In this document: positions 22,785-29,636 of the stretch, in pieces | Layout of the letters: each line of letters opens with the position of its first letter | Position numbering within the stretch: the stretch's first letter is position 1 | NCBI GenBank assembly: GCA_027587225.1 | Contig: JAPDDQ010000064.1 | Span: 1 to 34,407 of the forward strand | Origin: Solirubrobacter taibaiensis | GTDB lineage: Bacteria > Actinomycetota > Thermoleophilia > Solirubrobacterales > Solirubrobacteraceae | Direction of reading: 5' to 3' | DNA length: 34,407 nt | Made by a program: the position numbers and the translations under genes | Notes under the pieces: generated by a model | What the model saw: the letters and a program-made list of their open reading frames with translations, nothing else | What the model was told of the DNA's origin: nothing | Database searches by the model: none

Positions 22785-23315
22785 TTACGCGGCGCGGGAG
22801 ATGTCGTCCGCGACATCCTCCGCGGACCGCGCCAGCGAGCGCAAAACGAGCGCTTCGACACTTCCCGCGTAGCGGACGCGTCCGCCTGCCAGCAAAGTGA
22901 CCCCGGAGGCGAGTCCGTGGAGGACGTCGAGGCGCGGTGTGGCCCAGATCGTGGCGCCGCCCCGGGTGGAGTGGCGCAGCACGAGTGCGCGGACCGCGGC
23001 GCGGGTCTCGCGGGTGAACCCGGCGGGCGGCTCGTCGACGAGCAGCACCGAGGGCTGGCCGGCCAAGGCGCGGGCGAGCAGCAGCGGCGAGCCCTCCGCG
23101 TCCGCGACGAGCACGACGTTCTTGGCGCTCACGAACCCGTCGCTCGGTGCCATCTCGCCGGACAGGACGCGCAGCAGCACGCTCTTGCCGGACCCGCGCG
23201 GCCCGATCAGCCCGTGGATCTGGCCCGGCCCGACAGCGATGTTGACGCCGGACAACGCGGCACGGTGACCGAAGCGAAGTTCGAGCGAGGAGGCCTCGAC
23301 GAGTGGCGCGGACAT
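22785..23315 (-). CDS. Orphan, shortened ABC-type ATPase-like protein
   Basis: This protein has 176 residues. The start is typical of ABC ATPases (LVEASSLELRFGHRAALSGVNIAVGPGQIHGLIG). Walker A is GPRGSGKS at 38-45 and Walker B is SVLLVDEP with Asp94/Glu95. Only about 50 residues separate the two, against roughly 110-120 normally. The Q-loop, helical subdomain and LSGGQ signature are missing, although LARALAGQPS, which normally follows the signature, is present. The H-loop His is also absent (ATIWATPRLD). No permease is adjacent. It may bind ATP without forming the usual catalytic dimer, or be a decaying gene kept in frame. It is divergent from the M20 gene at 23397. Confidence 0.75.
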   Translation of the reverse strand: MSAPLVEASSLELRFGHRAALSGVNIAVGPGQIHGLIGPRGSGKSVLLRVLSGEMAPSDGFVSAKNVVLVADAEGSPLLLARALAGQPSVLLVDEPPAGFTRETRAAVRALVLRHSTRGGATIWATPRLDVLHGLASGVTLLAGGRVRYAGSVEALVLRSLARSAEDVADDISRAA

Positions 23316-23396
23316 GTGTCGATCATCTGGTGAGGAACTGTCTTACGCCCTCCCCAATGGTTTAGGCAAGGACGGACGTACTAGGCTCGCCCCGAA

Positions 23397-24584
23397 ATGG
23401 GACTCGATGTGGACGCTCTGGTCCGTGACGCCGCGGACTTTCTACGAATCCCGAGCGTCACCGGCGACGAGCACGCGGCGCTCGAACGCCTTGCCGAACA
23501 AGCCGCTGCGCTCGGGTTGGAAACCGACCTGCACCGGCACGACCTAGACGTTCTCCGCGCCCACCCGGACCACCCCGGGGAGGAAGTGCCGCGCGAGGAG
23601 CTCTGGGGCCTCACCGTGAGGCTGCCCGGCACCAAGCCCGGCCGGGTCGCGGTCAACGGCCACGTCGATGTCGTGTCGCCCGGCACGGAGCCCTGGCGGC
23701 TCGGCCCGTGGTCCGGCGCGATCGAGGACGGGCGGCTCCACGGCCGCGGCTCCGTGGACATGAAGGGCGCGGTCGTCGCGGCGCTCCACGCACTCGCCGC
23801 GCTGCGCGAGCACGAACGTCCCGAAGTCGTCCTGATGGCCGTCTCCTCGGAAGAGGACGGCGGGCTCGGCACGTTTGCGGAGCTGGAACGGGACGCGAAC
23901 TTCGATGCCGCGCTGCTCCCCGAACCGACCGGCCTCCGCGTCGTGTGCGCGCAAGCCGGCGCCCTCACCTTCAAGGGCGAGATCCGCGGCGTCGCCGCGC
24001 ACGCCGCCGAGCGCCTCGCCGGCCACTCGGCGATCGACCGCTACGTCAACGTCCACCAGGCGTTCGCCGCCCACGAGCGCGCGGTCAACGCGGACGTCCA
24101 GCACCCGCTCATGCGCGAGCTCGCGCTGCCGTACCCGCTCCTTGTCGGCCAACTGCACGCCGGCCAGTGGTCGAGCATGGTCCCCGACCAACTGCACTTC
24201 GAGGGTCGCCTCGGCGTGCCGGTCGGCAAGGACGTCGCAGCGGCCCGCGCCGAGTTGCAGGCCGTCGTCGACGAAGCCCTCGCAGACGGGCTCCCCCGCT
24301 GCGTGCTCACCTGGGAAGGTGGCGCGTTCGCGTCGGGGGAGACGCGCACCAACGAGTCCTGGGTCGGCGTGGTGCAACGCGCGCTTGACGCCGAGACCGG
24401 CCAAGCGCCCCTCGCCGGCGTCCCGTGGGGCGCCGACATGCGCCTGTTCACCGCCCGCGGCATCCCCGCCGTGATGGTCGGCACGCGCGACATCGAGCTC
24501 GCGCACGCCGTCGACGAGTCCGTCTCGATCGACGAACTCGCCACGGTGGCCCGCACGATCGTGCGGGCCGTCAGCAGCTTCTAG
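23397..24584 (+). CDS. M20-family metallo-deacylase/peptidase (ArgE/DapE-like)
   Basis: This protein has 395 residues from ATG 23397, preceded by TACTAGGCT, a probable -10 giving a short or leaderless mRNA. Two-zinc enzyme motifs are present: NGHVDVV with His89 and Asp91, GRGSVDMKGAVVAAL with Asp121, SSEEDGG with catalytic Glu152 and metal Glu153, PEPT at 175-178, and a late His in ELAHAVDESVSIDELATV. A dimerisation domain lies between about 185 and 300 (AHAAERLAGHSAIDRY). Acetylornithine deacetylase, DapE and aminoacyl peptidases share this layout, so the substrate is not fixed. There is no lysine or arginine operon nearby. The stop shares the CTAG at 24581-24584 with the convergent M3 gene. 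Confidence 0.9.
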   Translation: MGLDVDALVRDAADFLRIPSVTGDEHAALERLAEQAAALGLETDLHRHDLDVLRAHPDHPGEEVPREELWGLTVRLPGTKPGRVAVNGHVDVVSPGTEPWRLGPWSGAIEDGRLHGRGSVDMKGAVVAALHALAALREHERPEVVLMAVSSEEDGGLGTFAELERDANFDAALLPEPTGLRVVCAQAGALTFKGEIRGVAAHAAERLAGHSAIDRYVNVHQAFAAHERAVNADVQHPLMRELALPYPLLVGQLHAGQWSSMVPDQLHFEGRLGVPVGKDVAAARAELQAVVDEALADGLPRCVLTWEGGAFASGETRTNESWVGVVQRALDAETGQAPLAGVPWGADMRLFTARGIPAVMVGTRDIELAHAVDESVSIDELATVARTIVRAVSSF

Positions 24585-26401
24585 ATGCGTCCGGCGTCGC
24601 GAGCGGCCTGCTCGGCCGCGTCCAGCTTGCGCTCCACGAGGTCCAGGCCCTTGTCCCAGAAGCCCGGGTCGGCGAGATCCACGCCGACGATCTGGCCGAG
24701 CTCCTCGGGCGACTTGGAACCGCCGGCGCGCAGCAGGTTCACGTAGTCGGCCTCGAAGCCGGCGCCTTCCTCCTCGTAGCGGCCATAGACCGCCAGCGCG
24801 AGCAGCTGCCCGTACGCGTAGGCGTAGACGTAGCCGGGGGAGGCCACGAAGTGGGGAACGTAGGACCACCAGGACTTGTAGTTGTCGGTGACCTCGACGG
24901 CGTCGCCCAGCAGCTCCTCCTGCGACTGCGCCCACAGCGTGCCGAAGTCGTCGACGGAGAGCTCGCCCTGCTCACGCCGCTGCGTGTGGATGAGGTGCTC
25001 GAAGCGGTTCATCGCCACCTGGCGGAAGACGGTCGCGATCGAGCCCTCGATCGACTCGGCCAGCAGCGAGAGCTTGGACTCCGGCGAGGGGGAGGCCTCC
25101 AGCAGGCGGCCGAACACCAGCGTCTCCCCGAACACCGAGGCGGTCTCGGCGAGCGTCAGCGGCGTCGCCATGTGGAAGACACCCTGCGACCCGCCCAACA
25201 CCGCGTGCACACCGTGCCCGAGCTCGTGGGCCAGCGTCAGCACGTCCCGGCGCAGATGCGTGTAGTTCAGGAGCACGTACGGGTGCTGCGAAGGCACGCC
25301 GTAGGAGCAGAACGCGCCGCCGCGCTTGCCCGGCCGCACCGGCCCGTCGATCCAGTCGTTGTCGAAGAACTGGTCGATGATCCCGCCGAGCTCGCCGGAG
25401 AACGTGGAGTACGCGTCCCGGACGATCTCCTTCGCCTCCGGCCAGTTGATCTTCTCGTTGTCCTGCGTGACCGCGGCCATCCGGTCGTAGTCCGCGAGCT
25501 TGTCGATGCCCAGCAGCTGCGCCTTCAGGCGGTACCAGCGGCGCGGCACCTCGGAGCGGGCGCGGACGGCCTCGATCAGCGCCTGCACCGACTCGTCGGA
25601 CGCCTCGTTGCTCAGGTTGCGCGCGGCCAGCCAGTGCGGGTAGGCGCGCAGCCGGTCGTCGACCATCTTGTCCGCGAGCAGCGTGTTGAACGCGTAGGCG
25701 CGCGTGCGCAGCCCGGGCTGCAGCGCCTGGGTGACGCGCTCGGCGACGTCCTTACGCACCTCGCGGTCCGGGTGGAACAGGTTCGAGAGCGCGGCGTCCA
25801 GCGGCACCTCGCCGGCGTCGGGCAGATCGACGGTGATCGCCGCCGTCTGCTCCTCGAACAGGCGCGTCCACGCAGACCGGCCGGAGAGCTGCTTCTCCGC
25901 GAGGATGCGCTCCTCGGGCTCGCTCAGCAGGTGCGGGCGATAGCGGCGCGCCGTCGCCAGGTGATGGCGGGCGAAGTCCAGCCCGTCGGTGGCGAGCAGC
26001 GCCTCGGCCTTCGCGTCGTCCAGCGCCGCCCACTCGAGGTGGAAGAACAGCAGCTTGGTCTCGATCGCCGTGCCCTTCTCCTCGACCCGCTGCAGCAGCG
26101 CGCCGTTGGCCGGCGACTGCGTGTCGGTGCTGAAGGCGAGGTGCGCGTAGGTGCCGGCGCGGGCCGCGATCTCCTCGATCTGCGCCAGCTCCTGCATGGC
26201 GGAGATGAGGCCTGCGCCGTCGATCTCGGCCAGCTTGCCGGCGTAGCTGTCGGCGAAGGCGTCAGCACGGGTCTGCGCGTCGGCCAGCAGCGCGTCGACG
26301 CCGGCCTGTGGGTTTCCGTCCCCGGCTCCGTTCAACAGATCGGAGAGGTCCCAGGCGACCTCCTGCAGCTCGGGATCGCTCGCAGTTTCGGGGGCGCTCA
26401 T
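24581..26401 (-). CDS. pepF: M3-family oligoendopeptidase (PepF-like)
   Basis: This protein has 606 residues, normal for the M3B group. It is a cytoplasmic zinc enzyme that cuts short peptides. The motif is HELGHGVH (His392, Glu393, His396), with the third ligand Glu419 in LTLAETASVFGE. Near the C-terminus SPGYVYAYAYGQLLALAVYG is the conserved Tyr-rich substrate region. There is no signal peptide. It lies 10 nt downstream of the TetR at 26412 on the same strand, so the two may be co-transcribed even though the TetR clearly faces the MFS pump. The stop overlaps that of the M20 gene by 4 nt at CTAG. Together with M20 it could complete the breakdown of imported peptides. Confidence 0.94.
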   Translation of the reverse strand: MSAPETASDPELQEVAWDLSDLLNGAGDGNPQAGVDALLADAQTRADAFADSYAGKLAEIDGAGLISAMQELAQIEEIAARAGTYAHLAFSTDTQSPANGALLQRVEEKGTAIETKLLFFHLEWAALDDAKAEALLATDGLDFARHHLATARRYRPHLLSEPEERILAEKQLSGRSAWTRLFEEQTAAITVDLPDAGEVPLDAALSNLFHPDREVRKDVAERVTQALQPGLRTRAYAFNTLLADKMVDDRLRAYPHWLAARNLSNEASDESVQALIEAVRARSEVPRRWYRLKAQLLGIDKLADYDRMAAVTQDNEKINWPEAKEIVRDAYSTFSGELGGIIDQFFDNDWIDGPVRPGKRGGAFCSYGVPSQHPYVLLNYTHLRRDVLTLAHELGHGVHAVLGGSQGVFHMATPLTLAETASVFGETLVFGRLLEASPSPESKLSLLAESIEGSIATVFRQVAMNRFEHLIHTQRREQGELSVDDFGTLWAQSQEELLGDAVEVTDNYKSWWSYVPHFVASPGYVYAYAYGQLLALAVYGRYEEEGAGFEADYVNLLRAGGSKSPEELGQIVGVDLADPGFWDKGLDLVERKLDAAEQAARDAGRI

Positions 26402-26411
26402 GCCCCCAAGG

Positions 26412-26999
26412 CTACGACGGCAGCGGGCCCGAGGCGTTGGCGGCGCGCAGGCCGTCGATCACGACCGTGAGGTGGCGGCGCCACGCGGCCTGGCACTGGT
26501 GCGGCTTGACCGTCGCCATGCCGATGCCGCAGGTGAACATCGGGATGTCGTCCAGCACGACGTCCGGGCGCAGATCGCCTGAGGCCTTCGCGCGGTCCAT
26601 CAGCGTGAGGTAGGTCGCGTTCATCTCGGTCAGCAGGTCGGTCTCGAACGGCATCTCCGCCTGCCCGATGATCTCCGTGAACGCGCGGTCGGACGCGAGC
26701 ACCTCGACGCCCGCCCACAGGGCGCCGGTGAACGCCTCCCACGGGTCCTCGATCTCCAGTGCGGCGCGAGCGGACTCCAGCACCTGCTCGAACAACGAGA
26801 CGGCGAGCGCGGAGACCAGCGCCTCCTTGGTCGGGAAGTGGCGGTACACGGTGCCGACACCCACGCCGGAGCGCTTGGCCACATCGTCCATCTGCGCGTC
26901 ACGGCCGTGCTCGGCGAAGACCGCTCGGGCGCCCTCCAACACCCGCTCGCGGTTGCGACGCGCATCAGCACGAAGCGGGCGTTCAGGGATCACGGACAT
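26412..26999 (-). CDS. TetR-family repressor of the divergent MFS pump
   Basis: This protein has 195 residues. The N-terminal helix-turn-helix is about 15-60 (RERVLEGARAVFAEHGRDAQMDDVAKRSGVGVGTVYRHFPTKEALVSAL, read in parts), a very typical TetR consensus. The C-terminal domain resembles TetR_C groups of MFS regulators (GQAEMPFETDLLTEMNATYLTLM). It is divergent from the DHA2 pump at 27096. The 96-bp gap holds a good promoter with two operator copies, so it most probably represses the pump and itself. M3 follows 10 nt downstream. Confidence 0.9.
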   Translation of the reverse strand: MSVIPERPLRADARRNRERVLEGARAVFAEHGRDAQMDDVAKRSGVGVGTVYRHFPTKEALVSALAVSLFEQVLESARAALEIEDPWEAFTGALWAGVEVLASDRAFTEIIGQAEMPFETDLLTEMNATYLTLMDRAKASGDLRPDVVLDDIPMFTCGIGMATVKPHQCQAAWRRHLTVVIDGLRAANASGPLPS

Positions 27000-27015
27000 A
27001 GCTCAAATGTAGGGG

Positions 27016-27045
27016 TTGACAAACGGAACTTCAACTCCGTATCGT
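27016..27045 (+). promoter_or_regulatory. Promoter of the DHA2 pump at 27096
   Basis: TTGACA (27016-27021) and TATCGT (27040-27045) are separated by 18 bp, a good sigma-70-type promoter. Transcription would begin near 27052. The first operator copy occupies the spacer. Confidence 0.7.
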
Positions 27046-27074
27046 GCTAAACAGAACCGGAACTCCAATTCCTT
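27024..27074. promoter_or_regulatory. Two 17-bp direct operator copies in the TetR/MFS gap
   Basis: CGGAACTTCAACTCCGT (27024-27040) and CGGAACTCCAATTCCTT (27058-27074) match at 14 of 17 positions, on a 34-bp period. Each has weak inner symmetry (ACGGA...TCCGT, GGAA...TTCC). One lies between -35 and -10, the other just past the expected transcript start: a layout in which a bound repressor would block polymerase. Confidence 0.7.
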
Positions 27075-27095
27075 TTCCTCCCCAGGGGTCATTCC

Positions 27096-28529
27096 ATGTC
27101 TCAAGCTCAAGACCGGCGCTGGCTAGCGCTGGTCCTCCTCGCGGCCGCGCAATTCGTGGTCGTACTCGACGCGTCGATCGTCAACGTCGCGTTGCCGTCG
27201 ATCGGCCAGGCGCTGAACTTCAGCCAGGACAATCTGTCGTGGGTCGTCAACGCCTACACGCTGACCTTCGGCGGCTTCCTGCTGCTCGGCGGTCGTCTCG
27301 CCGACCTGCTCGGCCGGCGGCGCCTGTTCATCATCGGCCTGGTCCTGTTCGCAGGCGCATCACTCGCCGGCGGCTTCGCCCAGACCGACATCCAGCTCAT
27401 CATCGCCCGTGCCGTCCAGGGTCTCGGCGCCGCGCTGCTCTCCCCGGCCGCGCTCTCGCTCGTGACCACGATGTTCGCCGAGGGTGCTGAACGCAACAAG
27501 GCCCTCGGTGTCTGGGGTGCGGTAGCCGGCTCCGGCGGCGCCGCGGGCGTGCTGCTCGGCGGCATGCTCACCGAGTGGGCCGGCTGGGAGTGGGTGCTGT
27601 TCGTGAACGTGCCGATCGGCGTCGCCGCGGCGCTGCTGGCCCCGCGCCTGCTGCCCGAGTCGCGTGAGGACGGCCACCGCCACTTCGACATCGCGGGCGC
27701 CGTCACGGTCACCGCCGGCCTGTCGCTGCTCGTCTACTCGCTCGTGAACGCCAACGACGCCGGCTGGACGTCCGCCGAGACGCTGGTGATGCTCGGTCTC
27801 GCCGTCGCCATCCTCGCCGTCTTCGTGCTCATCGAGCTCCGCAACAAGGCGCCGCTTGTTCCGTTCCCGGGCATCTTCCGGCTGCGCACGGTGCGCGGCG
27901 TGAACCTCACCGGTCTGCTCGTCGCCGCCGCGCTGTTCTCGATGTTCTTCTTCATCTCGCTCTACCTGCAGCAGGTGCTCGGCTTCGACGCGCTCAAGAC
28001 CGGCCTCGGCTACCTGCCGCTGGCCGGCGGCATCATCGTCTCGGCGGGCATCGCGTCCACCCTGGTCACGCGCCTCGGGGTCCGGCCGGTCCTGGTCGCG
28101 GGCCTGCTGCTGACGGCGGTCGGCCTGCTGTGGTTCTCACAGATCTCGGTCGACGGCAACTACCTCACCGACATCCTCGGCCCGTCGATCGTCAGCGCCT
28201 TCGGCCTCGGCTTCGCGTTCGTGCCGATGACGATCGCCGCGGTGGCGGGCGTCGAGCCCCACGAGGCCGGCCTGGCCTCCGGCATGATCAACACGAGCCA
28301 GCAGATCGGCGGCGCGTTGGGCCTCGCGGTCCTCGCCTCGATCGGCAACTCGCGGCGCGACACGGTGCTGGAGACCGGCAGCGCGCTCCCCAACGCGATG
28401 ACCGAGGGCTTCCAGCTCGCCCTCACCGTCGGCGCCGGCATGGCCGTGGTCGGCGCGCTGGCGGCTTACTTCCTGGTGTCGCCGTCCGTGCCGGTTGAGC
28501 CCGACGGCAACTTGGTGCCCGCGACGTAG
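27096..28529 (+). CDS. MFS drug-efflux transporter, DHA2 (EmrB/QacA) family
   Basis: This protein has 477 residues with about 14 membrane helices. Family markers are AAAQFVVVLDASIVNVALPSI (helix 1, motif D1 region), GFLLLGGRLADLLGRRRLF (motif A), ARAVQGLGAALLSPAALSLV (motif B region) and VAGSGGAAGVLLGGMLTEWAGWEWVLFVNVPIG (motif C, in parts). It exports hydrophobic drugs or signals against the proton gradient. AGGGG about 10 nt from the ATG is a workable ribosome site. Its last 64 bp lie over the end of the convergent phosphotransferase gene. The first pump at 6008 is a separate, less similar family member. Confidence 0.93.
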   Translation: MSQAQDRRWLALVLLAAAQFVVVLDASIVNVALPSIGQALNFSQDNLSWVVNAYTLTFGGFLLLGGRLADLLGRRRLFIIGLVLFAGASLAGGFAQTDIQLIIARAVQGLGAALLSPAALSLVTTMFAEGAERNKALGVWGAVAGSGGAAGVLLGGMLTEWAGWEWVLFVNVPIGVAAALLAPRLLPESREDGHRHFDIAGAVTVTAGLSLLVYSLVNANDAGWTSAETLVMLGLAVAILAVFVLIELRNKAPLVPFPGIFRLRTVRGVNLTGLLVAAALFSMFFFISLYLQQVLGFDALKTGLGYLPLAGGIIVSAGIASTLVTRLGVRPVLVAGLLLTAVGLLWFSQISVDGNYLTDILGPSIVSAFGLGFAFVPMTIAAVAGVEPHEAGLASGMINTSQQIGGALGLAVLASIGNSRRDTVLETGSALPNAMTEGFQLALTVGAGMAVVGALAAYFLVSPSVPVEPDGNLVPAT

Positions 28530-29263
28530 CTCCACACCGACACCTGCAGCGAGCGCGCCTCGATCCACAGCTCCAGCTCCCCCGGATCGACGCCCATGCG
28601 GGAGGCGGCATACGCCGCCTCCTGGCGCTCGCGGCCGTGGCGGCCGGCCAGCAGGCAGGCCGCGTCCCAACCGACCGGGCCGAGACACGTGTCCTCCCAG
28701 TCGTTCCACAGCGGGCCACCGAGGACATTGCCGAGGTGCGCGTCGCCGTGGAGCGGCTGGACCGGGGAGCGCAGCTCCGTCAGCACCGGGATCAGGTCCT
28801 GGAAGCGCAGCAGCAGCTCCGTCGCCGCGCTCGACTCGATCCGCTCCTCGGCGGCGAGGCGGGCGAGGATGGCCTCGGCCTCGCTGATCGTGCCGAGCAG
28901 CGGCAGCGAACCCCGGTAGGTGCGCAGCGCCTCATGGCAGTGCGTCAGGGCCTCACCCGCGGCCGCCGCGTCGACCTCCACCGTCGGCGCGTAGTCCCAG
29001 AAGGAGAGGACGCGGCCGTAGTACTCGTGCGGGCCGGGCGGGAGCTCGGTGCTGGGAGCCACGACGGGCGCGCCCGCGCGGGCGAGGTGCCCCGCGACGC
29101 TCAGCTCGCGCGCCTGCCAGGTCGTGCCGGGCCGCACCGCGGCGATCGTCCCGGCCACGCGCGCGACGACCGGCGCCGGTCGCAGATGGACGAGCACGTT
29201 GAGCTGATCACGGAGGATGACTGGCTCTTCCACGCGCAGCCCATGCGCGCGGGCCACCGCCAC
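28466..29263 (-). CDS. APH-fold phosphotransferase
   Basis: This protein has 265 residues from GTG 29263, 8 nt past the DoxX stop; another in-frame GTG is at 29257. Neither has a clear Shine-Dalgarno, so translational coupling is likely. The kinase-like fold is shown by LHGDAHLGNVLGG (Brenner-type HxDxxxxN, catalytic Asp) and the metal motif NDWEDTCLGPVGWDAACLL further on. Family members phosphorylate aminoglycosides, choline, sugars or other small alcohols, so the antibiotic label would be unsafe. It is the last gene of the leftward block from the FtsX-like permease. Its stop lies 64 bp inside the convergent MFS gene. Confidence 0.85.
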   Translation of the reverse strand: MAVARAHGLRVEEPVILRDQLNVLVHLRPAPVVARVAGTIAAVRPGTTWQARELSVAGHLARAGAPVVAPSTELPPGPHEYYGRVLSFWDYAPTVEVDAAAAGEALTHCHEALRTYRGSLPLLGTISEAEAILARLAAEERIESSAATELLLRFQDLIPVLTELRSPVQPLHGDAHLGNVLGGPLWNDWEDTCLGPVGWDAACLLAGRHGRERQEAAYAASRMGVDPGELELWIEARSLQVSVWSYVAGTKLPSGSTGTDGDTRK

Positions 29264-29271
29264 CGCCGCGT

Positions 29272-29625
29272 TTAACGCGCCGCGGTCTTCCACACCAAAG
29301 CGATCATCGCACCCTGCAGGGGCAGGCGCACGTACAGCAACGGCTTCGGGATCTTCTTGAAGCGCTCGGGGTGCAGGGCCATCTCGACGTTGGCCGGGAA
29401 CACGCCGACGAGCGTGGCGATCAGCCACCAGCCGGCGGCCTTGCGCGTCTTCGGGTGCAGCACGCCCGCGCCGCCGGCCAGCTCCGCCACGCCGCTCGCG
29501 TAGACGAGCTCGCGATGGGCGGGGAGGTAGGCCGGCATGATCGCCTCGTACATCCGCGGCTTCTTGAAGTGCAGGAACCCCGTGAAGATGAACGTGGCGC
29601 CAAGGACGGCGCGAGCGACTGACAT
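29272..29625 (-). CDS. DoxX-family membrane protein
   Basis: This protein has 117 residues from ATG 29625, 11 nt after the preceding gene's stop. It has four predicted helices: VARAVLGATFIFTGFLHF near 3-20, ELVYASGVAELAGGAGVL near 39-56, AAGWWLIATLVGVFPANV near 63-80 and LLQGAMIALV near 101-110. The layout and the FTGFLHFKKPRMYEAIMPAYLP segment match small DoxX/DUF-type integral membrane proteins, whose biochemical role is poorly known (redox or stress links are reported for some). Translated with the YCF48 gene before it and the phosphotransferase after it. Confidence 0.85.
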   Translation of the reverse strand: MSVARAVLGATFIFTGFLHFKKPRMYEAIMPAYLPAHRELVYASGVAELAGGAGVLHPKTRKAAGWWLIATLVGVFPANVEMALHPERFKKIPKPLLYVRLPLQGAMIALVWKTAAR

Positions 29626-29636
29626 TCCCGTTGAGG

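Noticed and set aside
28466..29263. Aminoglycoside resistance gene
   Set aside because: Only the general kinase fold is shown; many such proteins act on other small molecules.
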